Positions 37,213 through 47,323 of a DNA stretch of 64,000 nt are shown piece after piece (within the stretch, counting starts at the first letter, position 1; each line of letters opens with the position of its first letter). Both the position numbers and the translations under genes were made by a program. The notes below the pieces were generated by a model, which ran no database searches, was not told the DNA's origin, and saw nothing but the letters and a program-made list of their open reading frames with translations. This stretch comes from Chryseobacterium tructae (GTDB lineage Bacteria > Bacteroidota > Bacteroidia > Flavobacteriales > Weeksellaceae): NCBI RefSeq assembly GCF_030409875.1, contig NZ_JAUFQR010000001.1:992001-1056000 (forward strand), in the 5' to 3' direction.

Positions 37213-38869
37213 TTATGCTTCACAGCTTGAACATGATACAAAGTTCACCATCATTTCTTTTGAAACAGAAGAACTTCTTTGATAGTAAAGAGTTTTTACT
37301 CCTTTTTTCCAAGCTTCGATATACAAATAGTTTACATCTTTTACAGGCATTGTAGAAGGAATCTGAAGATTCAGTGATTGTGCCTGGTCAATATATTGCT
37401 GTCTTTGTGCAGCCTGAGAAATGATCTCCATTGGAGAGATTTCCTTGAATGTTTTGAATACTGCCTTTTCTTCAGGAGTAAGCTCATTCAGGTGCTGTAC
37501 AGAACCATGGTTCAACATGATAGTTCTCCATGTTTCCTCATTATCCAGCCCTTTTTCTTTCAATAATTTTGCAAGATATTTGTTCTTACGCATAAAGTTT
37601 CCTTTAGCTAGACCTGCTTTGTAATAGTTAGAAGAGAAAGGTTCAATTCCAGGAGAAGTTTGTCCTAAGATAGCAGAGCTTGAAGTGGTAGGAGCAATAG
37701 CCATTGTCGTGGTATTTCTTAATCCATATCCTTTCAATACTTCCGGTTCTCCATAGATGTTGGCCAATTCTCTTGACGCTTGTTCAGCCTGTTCTTTGAT
37801 ATGTCTGAATGCTCTTGCATTGAACTGAGTCGCTTCAAAGCTTTCAAACGGAATCATATTTCTGTAGATAAGAATGGTATCCTAAAACCCCTAATCCAAG
37901 AGCTCTGTGACGCATTGCGAAGTTTCTAGCTCCTTGTAAGTAGTAGTTTCCTTCAGTTTTATCAATGAATTCAGATAATACAGCATCCAGGAAGTAAACT
38001 GCTAATTTAACAGCATCTGTATCTTTCCACTCATCGTACAATTCAAGGTTCATGGAAGAGAGACAGCAGATAAATGATTCTTCCATTGTAGAAGGAAGCA
38101 TGATCTCAGAACAAAGGTTACTTGCATTCACCGTCATTCCATGGTCTTTATATACTTGTGGTTTGTTTCTGTTTACGTTATCGGTAAAGAAAATATAAGG
38201 AAGTCCTTTTTGCTGACGGCTTTCCAATACTCTTGCCCAAACTTTACGTTTGTCCATGTCACCATCAATCATATCCTGCATCCAGTAATCCGGAACACAT
38301 ACTCCGGTGAACAGGTTTTGAATTGGGCTACCAATATCTTTAATGGACAAGAATTCTTCAATATCTCCGTGGTCAATGTCTAAGTAAGCTGCAAAAGCTC
38401 CTCTTCTTACGCCTCCTTGAGAAACAACGTCCATTGCGGTATCAAAAAGTTTCATGAAAGAAACCGCTCCGGAAGACTTTCCGTTATCTGTTACGGCTGT
38501 ACCTCTGTTTCTAAGCTCTCCAAAATATCCTGAAGTTCCTCCTCCGATTTTTGTCTGCATGATCACTTCACCCATTTTGTGAGTAATTCCTTCAATACTG
38601 TCCGGAATGTGAGCGTTGAAACAAGAGATAGGAAGACCTCTCTCGGTTCCCATATTAGCCCATACAGGAGAAGAGAAACTGATCCATCCTTTTGTGATCA
38701 TTTCTTTGAAAGCTGGCTGAAGTTCCGGCTTGTATAATCTTTTCGCAGCAGCAGTGGTAATTCTGTCGATAGCTCCGTCTACCGTTTCACCTTTCAACAG
38801 ATATCCTCTGTTTAGCATTTGCTCAGACTCTTCATTGAGCCACCATATATTTGAATTTTGCTCTTCCAT
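37213..38869 (-). CDS. nrdA: Ribonucleotide reductase large subunit, one frameshift in this sequence
   Basis: Reduces ribonucleoside diphosphates to deoxy forms with NrdB. About 552 residues when repaired. PISCF near 80 holds one active-site Cys. NASNLCSE near 260 has the Asn-Cys-Glu thiyl-radical site, CCLSSMNL the second redox Cys, and LYYQRS near the end the Tyr-Tyr radical relay. SCSSCEA at the C-terminus is the regenerating Cys pair. There is no room for an N-terminal ATP cone, so overall activity control by dATP is probably absent. The break at 37859-37861 (coding AAA for AAAAA) is fixed by two A, giving LQKNMIPFE. Third gene of an nrdB-orf-nrdA unit. Confidence 0.93.
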
Positions 38870-38925
38870 AGATGTTATATTTTCGAATTCCGGAGTGAGA
38901 TTGTCACTCCGGAATTTCGTTTTTT

Positions 38926-39216
38926 TTATATTATTGATTGTAAAAGTTCTACTTTGTGAGAGTCGTTCAGTCCACTTTCATCTCTCAATCTTTGAAATTC
39001 CTTAAAAGACGGAACATTCAAAACTTCATGCTGAACTTCTTCATTAATGTAGTTTGAATAATGTAGAAAAGTAGCACCATCCTCCTTTACAAAAACCTTA
39101 TATTCAAATGTTGATTGATCTAAATTTTTAAAATCATTCAAAAACTTTTGAATATGGACTTTATTTGCAGGAACAAATTCAGGATTTACGGTATAGCTTA
39201 CTATTACATTAATCAT
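38926..39216 (-). CDS. Small protein between nrdB and nrdA, ABM-like
   Basis: A 96-residue soluble protein. Its start MINVIVSYTVNPEFVPANKVHIQKF and the later YSNYINEEVQHEVLNVPSFKEF fit the dimeric ferredoxin-like fold of the antibiotic-biosynthesis monooxygenase group: a beta strand, a helix after NPEF, then a long helix with a sheet between. The match is weak and function is unknown. It lies 57 bases upstream of nrdA and 104 bases downstream of nrdB, so it is probably cotranscribed with both. A redox or accessory role in deoxynucleotide synthesis is only a guess from position. Confidence 0.5.
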   Translation of the reverse strand: MINVIVSYTVNPEFVPANKVHIQKFLNDFKNLDQSTFEYKVFVKEDGATFLHYSNYINEEVQHEVLNVPSFKEFQRLRDESGLNDSHKVELLQSII

Positions 39217-39319
39217 AGTTGTATTTGTGTTTATCTTGATTTAAAAGCTCACTTTCCTTTCGGAAAATAAATGTGCTAATACTATCTGCTTTGACGCTCG
39301 CTTCGCTCGCGCCCTTACA

Positions 39320-40294
39320 TTAGAACAAATCGTTCGCTGTAATACTTTTATCGTGTTTCGTGTAATCCACAGGTCTTTTTGCAAAGAAATCATCTAATGA
39401 ATTGGCAAAAACTTCTTCCTCGAACCAAACCATTGGTCTGTATTGTTCCGGAGTGATGTTGTATCTTGTTTTCATGTTGATTTTCTTCAAGCTGTCATCT
39501 ACACGATATTTCATGAAATTCAATAGATCTTCTTTAGATACGTTGTCTATTTCTCCTAATTCGAAGATCCAGCTAAGGATATCACCTTCTTTTTCGATAG
39601 ATTCGTCTACAAGGGTGTAAATATCTTCAATATCGCTTTCAGTTAGAAGGTCTGGTTGTTCTTCACGGATTTTATTGATCAGGTAAATTCCTGCGTTAGC
39701 ATGAATCTGCTCATCCACAGAAGTCCATGCGATGATGTTAGAAACATTTTTCATAAACCCTTTAAATCTTGTGAAAGAAAGGATGATGGCAAACTGAGAG
39801 AAAAGAGAAACGTTTTCTACTAAGATACTGAATAACAATAATGCTGAAACGTACTCTTTAGGAGTAGCAGAGTTGGCATGCTTTAAAGCATTTCCAAGGA
39901 ACTCAATTCTACCTTTTACAGCAGGGATTTCAATAACGTTAAGGAATTCGTCATTATATCCTAGTACTTCCAATAAACGGGAATATGCTTCAGAATGACG
40001 GAACTCGCATTCTGCGAAAGTAGATCCTAATCCATTGAATTCCGGTTTCGGAAGGTGGTTGTATAAATTCCCCCAGAATGTCTTTACAGACACCTCGATC
40101 TGTGCAATGGCTAACAGCGCATTTTTCACAGCATGCTTTTCATGTGGTTCCAACTGCGAATGAAAATCTTGTACATCTGCAGTAAAGTCCACTTCCGAAT
40201 GTACCCAGAACGATTTGTTGATGGCTTCTACAAATTGTAGAACCTCTGGGTATTCAAATGGCTTATAGCTTACTCTCTTATCAAAAATTCCCAT
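39320..40294 (-). CDS. nrdB: Ribonucleotide reductase small subunit
   Basis: A 324-residue class I radical-generating subunit with a dimetal site. Likely ligands are Glu67 (AQIEVSV), Glu97 and His100 in ECEFRHSEAY, Glu near 160 (LVENVSLF), and the Glu/His pair in VDEQIHANAGI near 194-197. Tyr104 occupies the position of the radical tyrosine (ExxHxxxY). As I recall, the Flavobacterium johnsoniae homologue also has Tyr104 near the site and uses a manganese pair (class Id) instead of a tyrosyl radical; that would need an alignment. The C-terminus carries the short tail that docks NrdA. First gene of the nrd unit. DnaA-box-like sites lie upstream. Confidence 0.92.
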   Translation of the reverse strand: MGIFDKRVSYKPFEYPEVLQFVEAINKSFWVHSEVDFTADVQDFHSQLEPHEKHAVKNALLAIAQIEVSVKTFWGNLYNHLPKPEFNGLGSTFAECEFRHSEAYSRLLEVLGYNDEFLNVIEIPAVKGRIEFLGNALKHANSATPKEYVSALLLFSILVENVSLFSQFAIILSFTRFKGFMKNVSNIIAWTSVDEQIHANAGIYLINKIREEQPDLLTESDIEDIYTLVDESIEKEGDILSWIFELGEIDNVSKEDLLNFMKYRVDDSLKKINMKTRYNITPEQYRPMVWFEEEVFANSLDDFFAKRPVDYTKHDKSITANDLF

Positions 40295-40330
40295 ATTAAA
40301 ATATCTTTATAATTAAATAATTCAGATCTC

Positions 40331-40510
40331 TGTGGATAATGTTCAGAATAGGTGTAACTTTTTGTTTTTGTGTGGGTTGTGAATTTAAGTTATTCACAAG
40401 AAAAGTTTTCTTTTCTGATCAGAATCTATTGACAAAGTTCGAAAAAAAGAACTGATTTTGAAAGAGGTAAATACTAATAGGTTGACTTTTAGCTGTAAAA
40501 GTTTTCCACA
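40331..40510. promoter_or_regulatory. DnaA-box-like sites upstream of nrdB
   Basis: TGTGGATAA (40331-40339; minus strand TTATCCACA) and TTATTCACA (40390-40398, plus) both match the TTATNCACA consensus exactly. TTTTCCACA (40502-40510) differs by one base. The second site sits in an inverted repeat TTGTGAAT-N7-ATTCACAA (40377-40399). All lie in the 424-base gap between nrdB and the ABC exporter. DnaA control of nrd genes is established in Escherichia coli. An origin of replication is possible but unsupported. Confidence 0.5.
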
Positions 40511-40718
40511 TTTACATGAAACGGGCACAAATAATAGGCTAGAGGGGGATATAGGGGATAAATACATGGAAAACTTCAGTTACAGTTAAACAAAATTTAT
40601 TAATGTGCTTTAAATAAAGCATTAAAGGGTTAAACAAAAAAATATTTGAATAAATTTTCATTCTTGTAACAATTTGAAAATATCATCTACTTATTGGGTA
40701 TAAAACATACATCACTTA

Positions 40719-41408
40719 ATGTTAGTAATTCAGGATTTACATAAGTCATACGATACAGGGAAAAGCAAGCTTCATGTTTTGAAGGGGATTAATCTGAATA
40801 TTTCAGAAGGAGAGTTTGTTTCCATTATGGGGAGTTCCGGTTCAGGAAAATCTACCCTTCTTAATATTATTGGGATTCTGGATGAAAAGGATTCAGGAAC
40901 CTATGAATTGGATGGTGTTCCTATTGAGCATTTGTCAGAAGTAAAGGCAGCAGAATATAGAAGCAAGTTTTTAGGATTTATTTTTCAGTCCTTTAATCTT
41001 ATCAATTATAAGACTGCGCTGGAAAATGTTGCTCTTCCATTATATTACCAAAATGTACCCAGAAAAGAAAGAAATCAGAAAGCATTAGAATATCTGGAAA
41101 AAGTAGGTCTTGCACAATGGGCGACCCACCTTCCTAATGAGCTTTCCGGGGGGCAGAAGCAAAGAGTAGCGATTGCGAGAGCTCTTATTACTGATCCAAA
41201 AGTTGTATTGGCGGATGAACCTACCGGAGCATTGGATTCAAAGACCACTCATGATATTATGAAACTTCTTCAGGATATTAATAATGAAGGAAAAACAATC
41301 ATTGTAGTAACTCACGAACCTGATGTAGCGGCACAAACGAAAAGAAATGTAGTACTGAAGGATGGTATCATCGAAAGTGATGAGTTTATTAAGCAGATCG
41401 TGTTGTAA
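40719..41408 (+). CDS. ABC transporter ATP-binding protein, MacB/LolD type
   Basis: A 229-residue ATPase. Walker A is GSSGSGKST near 38-46. The signature motif is LSGGQKQRVAIARAL near 141, Walker B is VVLADEPTGALD near 161, and the switch His is in VVTHEP near 196. It is the first gene of an exporter unit (ATPase, two permeases, membrane-fusion protein). The group is used for export of macrolides, peptides or lipoproteins, and the substrate here is not known. Confidence 0.92.
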   Translation: MLVIQDLHKSYDTGKSKLHVLKGINLNISEGEFVSIMGSSGSGKSTLLNIIGILDEKDSGTYELDGVPIEHLSEVKAAEYRSKFLGFIFQSFNLINYKTALENVALPLYYQNVPRKERNQKALEYLEKVGLAQWATHLPNELSGGQKQRVAIARALITDPKVVLADEPTGALDSKTTHDIMKLLQDINNEGKTIIVVTHEPDVAAQTKRNVVLKDGIIESDEFIKQIVL

Positions 41409-41493
41409 ATAATTTGAAAATTTGAAAATGAGATAATTTGAAAATTGAATGATATTGTTCTTTTAATTTTTCAATCTTTTAATATTAATAAAA

Positions 41494-42726
41494 ATGTTTG
41501 ACCTAGATCGTTGGCAGGAAATATTCAGTTCTATCCGTAGTAATGTACTTCGGACGGTACTTTCGGGATTTACGGTAGCTTTGGGACTGTTTATTTTTAT
41601 TGTACTTTTTGGAATAGGACAAGGGCTTCAAAATGCTTTCTCAGAAGGGTTTGCAGGAGATGCCAAAAACCTGATTACCATTTATACAGGAAAAACAACT
41701 TTAGCTTATAAAGGATTACAGTCTGACAGAGCTGTAAGTATGAATAATGATGACTATGATTTCCTGGTGAATACAGATAAAGAAAAAGTAGGCGCAGCCA
41801 GCCCGAGATATGCTACCAATTTAATGGTGAAATATGGGAAGGAAAGCGGGCTTTATCAGGTTCATGGTGCTGAGCCGGGAGAACAGGTAATTGAAAACAG
41901 AAAGCTTGTTGAAGGGCGTTATATCAATTCTTTTGATTTGGCGAGAAAGCAAAATGTTGCTGTTATTGGGAGAATGGTTCAGAGAGACCTTATTAAAAAT
42001 GGAGGCTCTATAGGTAAAGAACTGGATATTAACGGAACAATGTTTAAAGTAGTTGGGGTATTTTCGGATGATGGCGGAGACAGGGACGAAAGACATATTA
42101 CTGTGCCGATCAGTACTTTGCAGCAGATGAAAAAAGGTTCTGATACAGTCAATACAATTTATATAGCTTATAATGATAAGCTACTTAATCCTCAGGATGC
42201 CATTAAATATGGAGACGAGCTGAGAGATAAATTAAAAGCAAGAAAAAAAGTTTCTCCTGATGATGAAAATGGAGTTCGTGTATGGAATAATGCCAAAAAT
42301 ATGAATGATACTTTCGTTTTTATGGCTGTTCTTACTGCAATTGTAGGCTTTATTGGGTTAGGAACATTATTAGCAGGTATTATCGGGATCAGTAACATTA
42401 TGGTTTATATCGTAAAAGAAAGAACCAAAGAAATCGGAGTACGAAAAGCTATTGGAGCCAAACCGGCAGGAATTGTTGCTTTAATTGTTCAGGAAAGTGT
42501 TGTGATTACAGTAATTTCAGGATTTGTTGGAATTGGAATAGGAGTTTTAACATTAAGCCTGATTGGCGACAGTCTTGAAGAGTTTTTTATTAAAAATCCA
42601 AGTGTTGGTTGGGGATCAATCGTTATGGCATTTATTGCATTAGTCTTTTCAGGGTTGGTTGCAGGATTTGTTCCGGCCTACAGGGCTTCACGAATTAAGC
42701 CGATTGAAGCGCTAAGAACAGAATAA
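41494..42726 (+). CDS. MacB-type ABC transporter permease 1
   Basis: A 410-residue permease: one N-terminal membrane helix (about 20-42, FTVALGLFIFIVLFGIG), a periplasmic domain of about 230 residues, then three C-terminal helices near 275, 325 and 370. KERTKEIGVRKAIGAKP before the third helix is the conserved MacB/FtsX cytosolic loop, and PAYRASRIKPIEALRTE is the family's C-terminal end. It pairs with the second permease to form a heterodimer over the ATPase. Confidence 0.9.
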   Translation: MFDLDRWQEIFSSIRSNVLRTVLSGFTVALGLFIFIVLFGIGQGLQNAFSEGFAGDAKNLITIYTGKTTLAYKGLQSDRAVSMNNDDYDFLVNTDKEKVGAASPRYATNLMVKYGKESGLYQVHGAEPGEQVIENRKLVEGRYINSFDLARKQNVAVIGRMVQRDLIKNGGSIGKELDINGTMFKVVGVFSDDGGDRDERHITVPISTLQQMKKGSDTVNTIYIAYNDKLLNPQDAIKYGDELRDKLKARKKVSPDDENGVRVWNNAKNMNDTFVFMAVLTAIVGFIGLGTLLAGIIGISNIMVYIVKERTKEIGVRKAIGAKPAGIVALIVQESVVITVISGFVGIGIGVLTLSLIGDSLEEFFIKNPSVGWGSIVMAFIALVFSGLVAGFVPAYRASRIKPIEALRTE

Positions 42727-42819
42727 CAATTTGAAAATAAAATAATTTGAAAATGGAGTAATAAAAGCAGCTAGCTTGTTTACCCTTTTACAACTATTAA
42801 TAACTTATAACTCAAAGAG

Positions 42820-44091
42820 GTGAATATCATATTTAAAAAAGATACTTGGCAGGAGATTTATTATTCATTGAGAAATAATAAGCTTCGTACATTTCTTACC
42901 ATGATTGGAGTGGGATGGGGCATGTTTTTATATGTGAGCCTTCTTGGGGCGGCAAAGGGAATGGAGAATGGTTTTGATAAATTATTTTCCGGGTTTGCTA
43001 CCAATTCCATTTTCATGTGGGCACAGAAGACATCTATTCCATATGAAGGTTTTCCCAAAGGAAGAGAAGTTCATTTGAACTTGTCTGATATGGAAATGCT
43101 GAAAAAGAAATTGACTGATATTGATTATATATCGCCCCAAAACGCAAGAGGAAGTTTCACCGGAACACCAGGAGAATCAATGGCGAGAAATGGGAAAAGT
43201 GCTACCTATGCTCTTACAGGGGATTACTCAGTAGGAAATAAGATCTCAGAAAAAAAACTTATTTATGGACGCTATATCAATGATGCAGACGTTTCAGGAA
43301 ATAAAAATGTAGTGGTCATTGGAGAAGAGATCTATAAGAACCTTTTTGATTCCAAGAAAAAAGAAAACCCTATCGGGAAGTCTATTAATATCAAAGGGTT
43401 ATTTTTTAATGTTATTGGTGTTTTTAGAGTAAAAAAAGGCGGAGGATTTGAAAATGATCAGAGTGCTTTTATTCCGCTATCCACCTATACTAAGATGTAT
43501 AATGCAGGCGAGCAGGTAGACTTATTCGCTATTGTAGGGAAACCTAATGCTAATCTTGGTAATCTGGAAGATCAGATCAAGCAAATCTTAAAAGCAAAAA
43601 ATAAAGTTTCACCTGATGATACCAATGCTTTTGGGAGTGCCAACGTGGCAAAAGAGTTTAAAAAGTTAACGGGCTTTCTTACAGGGATGCAGCTTTTAAC
43701 CATCATTGTGGGAACATTAACCATTCTGGCGGGTGTTATTGCTATTTCAAACATTCTTTTGATTACCGTAAAAGAAAGAACCAAAGAAATAGGAATCAGA
43801 AGAGCATTGGGTGCAAAGCCAGCCGAAGTAAGAAACCAGATCCTGCTGGAAAGTGTTGTAATTACACTCTCATCCGGGTTGCTGGGATTTATGTTCGGAA
43901 TCTTTGTTCTGATGATTTTAAATATAGCCACTCAGGGACAGGATACATTTCCTTTTTATAATCCAACAGTGAACTATGGAAATGTATTTGCAGCCATGGC
44001 CGTGATGGTAATATTAGGATTGATTATCGGGATGATCCCTGCACAAAGAGCGGTAAAAATTAGACCTATTGAAGCATTAAGAACAGAATAA
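42820..44091 (+). CDS. MacB-type ABC transporter permease 2 (GTG start)
   Basis: A 423-residue permease with the same layout as the first: a TM helix near 20-45, a large periplasmic domain, KERTKEIGIRRALGAKP, and the end PAQRAVKIRPIEALRTE. I choose GTG at 42820. It follows AAAGAGG, one of the few good Shine-Dalgarno-like sites here, and it lines up with the start of permease 1; no ATG fits. Two different permeases suggest a heterodimeric exporter. Confidence 0.88.
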   Translation: MNIIFKKDTWQEIYYSLRNNKLRTFLTMIGVGWGMFLYVSLLGAAKGMENGFDKLFSGFATNSIFMWAQKTSIPYEGFPKGREVHLNLSDMEMLKKKLTDIDYISPQNARGSFTGTPGESMARNGKSATYALTGDYSVGNKISEKKLIYGRYINDADVSGNKNVVVIGEEIYKNLFDSKKKENPIGKSINIKGLFFNVIGVFRVKKGGGFENDQSAFIPLSTYTKMYNAGEQVDLFAIVGKPNANLGNLEDQIKQILKAKNKVSPDDTNAFGSANVAKEFKKLTGFLTGMQLLTIIVGTLTILAGVIAISNILLITVKERTKEIGIRRALGAKPAEVRNQILLESVVITLSSGLLGFMFGIFVLMILNIATQGQDTFPFYNPTVNYGNVFAAMAVMVILGLIIGMIPAQRAVKIRPIEALRTE

Positions 44092-44190
44092 TAATTTGAA
44101 AATGAAATAATTTGGAAATTTGAAAATAAAAAGGAAACATCTTTTAATTTTTAAATCATTCAATCTTTTAATAAAAAATAAACTATACAT

Positions 44191-45401
44191 ATGAAAAAGA
44201 AATTCACTTGGAAAAAAGCCATTTATATAGTCTTGGGGCTTTTATTTGCAGTGGCATTGTTCTCCGGGATTGGTTATCTTGTAAAATCAAACTCCAAAGA
44301 AAGCGAGGCTTTCCTTACCCGTAAACCTAGTATCCAAAATATGGATGATAAGGTAATGGCCACCGGAAAAATTGTTCCAAAGGAAGAAATTGAAATTAAA
44401 CCCAATATTACAGGGATCATTGATAAAATATTAGTAAAAGAAGGAGATAAAGTAGAAATAGGACAGCTGATTGCTACAGTGAGAATTGTACCAAGTATTT
44501 CTGAGGTGAATGCTGCGCAGCAAGAAGTTCAGAATGCCCAGATTCAGATTAGTAATGCCCAGATGAATGTCGGAAATATGCAGAAGCAATTTGAAATACA
44601 GGATAAACTGTATAAGCAAGGAGTGGCTTCTAAACAAGATTTTTGAATTCCCAGCAACAACTTTATTCTCAACAGCAGACGCTTAAAAATGCTCAGCAAC
44701 AGCTGAACACAGCACAAAAAAGATTACAGATTGCAAAAACCGGAGCGACTCCTGAACTTCAAGGGCAAGGACTGGCAACAACACAAATTCGTTCAAAAGC
44801 TTCAGGAACTGTTTTGGAGGTTCCTGTGAAATTAGGAAGCCAGGTAATTGAAGCAAATAACTTCAATGCCGGAACAACAATATGTTCAGTGGCAGACTTA
44901 AATTCTCTTATCTTTAAAGGAGAGATCGATGAAGCTCAGGCAGGAAAATTAAAGCAAGGAATGGATATGAATATTGTAATTGGTGCTTTGCAAAACAAAA
45001 CTTTCCCTGGAAAACTGACGATGATTGCTCCAAAAGGAAAGGATAATGCAGGAACTATTAAGTTTCCGGTAGAAGGAAACGTAGAAAATCCTAACAACGA
45101 ATATATCAGAGCAGGATTCTCTGCTAACGGAGAGATTGTATTAAGTTCTCAGAAAAATGCTTTGTTGCTGGATGAATCTTTAGTTCAATATGAAAAGAAA
45201 CAAGGAAAAGATGTTCCTTTTGTAGAAGTTAAGCAACAAGACGGGAAATTTAAGAAAGTATACTTGAAACTTGGAGCAAGTGACGGAATCAACGTTCAGA
45301 TTCTTCCGGGATCAGATATTACTAAAGACACTGAAGTAAAAGTGTGGAACCCATCTGATAAAGACAAAGAAGAGTTGAAAGAAAAATCAAAAGCAAAATA
45401 A
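44191..45401 (+). CDS. MacA/HlyD-type membrane-fusion protein, one frameshift in this sequence
   Basis: About 403 residues when repaired. An N-terminal membrane anchor (about 10-32) is followed by a biotinyl-lipoyl segment (VMATGKIVPKEEIEIKPNITG, then VKEGDKVEIGQLIATV). A helical hairpin rich in Gln and Asn runs from about 105 to 190, followed by beta-barrel and membrane-proximal domains. The break is at 44640-44644: five T should be six, giving ASKQDFLNSQQQ and joining the two helices of the hairpin. The protein links the two MacB-like permeases to an outer-membrane factor. No TolC-like gene is next to it. Confidence 0.88.
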
Positions 45402-45430
45402 TAAACTACACTATACATTTTAAACTGTTA

Positions 45431-45462
45431 GATCCCGGAGAGATATTCTTCGGGATTTTTTT
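45431..45462 (+). terminator. Terminator after the ABC exporter operon
   Basis: ATCCCG (45432-45437) and CGGGAT (45451-45456) pair at the base of a longer AGA/TCT stem, followed by T7. Confidence 0.7.
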
Positions 45463-45577
45463 ATAGAATAGTAAAGGTATTATATCTCCCAGCATATAGG
45501 TTCTAATATTTTTTCATCTTTAAAATGTAATAGATCAGAAGTTTAAAATGTCTTATTTTTAGTTTTAAAATATAACC

Positions 45578-47095
45578 ATGAAGAAAAGCAGCCTTATTCT
45601 TATTATTTTTATCATTGTCAAATTTATTCTTCAATATTCGCTGATAAGTCCTGAATACGATCTGCAACGAGATGAATATTTGCATCTGGATCAAGGGAAT
45701 CATCTTGCCTGGGGCTATATTTCAGTTCCTCCTGTAAGTTCATGGATATCATGGTTGATAAAGGCATTGGGTGATTCTGTATTTTGGATTAAATTTTTTC
45801 CGGCTTTATTCGGAGCATTAACAATGGTTGTTGTCTGGAAGGCTATTGAAGAATTAAAAGGTGGCCTTTTTGCTTGTCTTCTGGCATCATTGGGACTATT
45901 GTTTTCCTCATTACTTCGTTTGAACATGTTGTATCAGCCCAATTCATTAGATGTTCTATTGTGGACCTCCTTTTTCTATATTTTGATAAAATATGTCAAT
46001 ACAGAAAAAATAAGTTGGCTGTATTGGGGTGGTTGCATTTTCGCGATTGGAATATTGAATAAATACAATATCATTTTTCTTGCATTAGGATTTATTCCAG
46101 CTCTTTTAATAACGAAGCAAAGAAAAGTTTTTACAAATCCACATACTTATGGTGCTGCACTTTTAGCCTTAGTGATTATTTTTCCCAATCTTATCTGGCA
46201 GTATAATAATAATTTTCCGGTAGTTCATCACATGAAAGAGCTTTCCGAATACCAGTTAGTAAATGTCAATAGGTTTGACTTTCTGAAATCACAGCTTTTA
46301 TTCTTTATTGGAGTAACTTTTGTTATTCTATTTGGATTCTATGCATTACTGTTTTACAAGTCTTTTGAAAAAATTAGATTTTTCTTCTGGGGATATGTGA
46401 TCACCCTCTCTATATTTATGTTTTTTAGGGCAAAAGATTACTATGCAGTAGGTATTTATCCTATTTATATAGGGTTTGGAGCTGTTTACCTTGAGGATAT
46501 TTTAAAAAGCGGATGGAAAAGATTTCTCAAACCAGTTTGTGTTTTACATCCTATTATTTTGTTCTTGCCGATATACAATCTGGCATTTCCTAATAAACCT
46601 CCGGAATCTATAGTTCAGAATCCAGACTCTTATAAGAAATTTGGATTTTTGCGTTGGGAAGATGGTAAAGATCATTCTTTGCCCCAGGATTTTGCAGATA
46701 TGTTGGGCTGGAAAGAATTAGCTCAAAAGGTAGATAAAGAATATTCCCGATTGTCAAAATCTGGAAACACCTTAGTACTTTGTGATAATTATGGGCAGGC
46801 CGGAGCCATTAATTTTTATTCGGAAAAAGGAGTAAAAGCAGTTTCATTCAATGCAGATTATATCAATTGGATGGATTTAAGCAAGAAGTATAAAAATTTA
46901 ATTAGAGCTAAAGACTCTTCAGAAGATGAACTTGAAAAGACGGGCGCTTTTTTCAAACATTCGATACTGGCTGATTCTGTTACTAATCCATATGCAAGAG
47001 AAAAAGGAACTGTTATTTTTAGCTTTGAAGATGCTAAAATTGATATACGAAAGAGGATTCAGAATGAAATAGATGAAGTGAAAAGTAGAAATTAA
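45578..47095 (+). CDS. GT39-family (ArnT/PMT-like) glycosyltransferase
   Basis: A 505-residue membrane protein with about ten to twelve hydrophobic segments in the first 350 residues and a soluble C-terminal domain of about 130. LQRDEYLHLDQGNHLAWGY near 28-47 holds the Asp-Glu pair of the first periplasmic loop, and YISVPPVSSWI follows, as in PMT_2 enzymes. These move a sugar from a polyprenyl-phosphate donor to lipid or protein on the periplasmic side. The acceptor is unknown. It is monocistronic between two gaps. A terminator is not obvious. Confidence 0.75.
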   Translation: MKKSSLILIIFIIVKFILQYSLISPEYDLQRDEYLHLDQGNHLAWGYISVPPVSSWISWLIKALGDSVFWIKFFPALFGALTMVVVWKAIEELKGGLFACLLASLGLLFSSLLRLNMLYQPNSLDVLLWTSFFYILIKYVNTEKISWLYWGGCIFAIGILNKYNIIFLALGFIPALLITKQRKVFTNPHTYGAALLALVIIFPNLIWQYNNNFPVVHHMKELSEYQLVNVNRFDFLKSQLLFFIGVTFVILFGFYALLFYKSFEKIRFFFWGYVITLSIFMFFRAKDYYAVGIYPIYIGFGAVYLEDILKSGWKRFLKPVCVLHPIILFLPIYNLAFPNKPPESIVQNPDSYKKFGFLRWEDGKDHSLPQDFADMLGWKELAQKVDKEYSRLSKSGNTLVLCDNYGQAGAINFYSEKGVKAVSFNADYINWMDLSKKYKNLIRAKDSSEDELEKTGAFFKHSILADSVTNPYAREKGTVIFSFEDAKIDIRKRIQNEIDEVKSRN

Positions 47096-47323
47096 CGAAC
47101 ATATAGCTGTAGTTAAGTCTAATAGGTTTAAGAGATGTGAAAAAAAAAATGCTTAAGTCAGGGTAATTTTTAGAATAGTTTATTCTTGCCGTTTATGATC
47201 AATGAATGTTGTTGAGAATAGTACGTTTTATATATTATTTATTTCTGATTTGTTGTATCCTTTAGCTTTGATTTAATATTGTGAATAGGTTTTATTATTT
47301 TTAATTTCACCTAAAAACATAAT

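Larger units (their letters stand above)
41411..44128. repeat. TTTGAAAAT repeats in the gaps of the ABC-exporter operon
   Basis: TTTGAAAAT occurs at 41413, 41421 and 41437 (first gap), 42730 and 42746 (second gap), and 44095 and 44119 (third gap), with a variant TTTGGAAAT at 44111. Only the intercistronic gaps carry it; the span given covers all three. Confidence 0.6.

Noticed and set aside
39280..39315. GCTCGCTTCGCTCGC hairpin as an nrd terminator
   Set aside because: The two halves are direct repeats, not inverted ones, and no T run follows. It looks like a short genome-wide word.
40331..40510. Chromosomal origin of replication
   Set aside because: Only three DnaA-like sites are present, with no dnaA or dnaN nearby and no visible unwinding element. 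Kept as a regulatory candidate instead.
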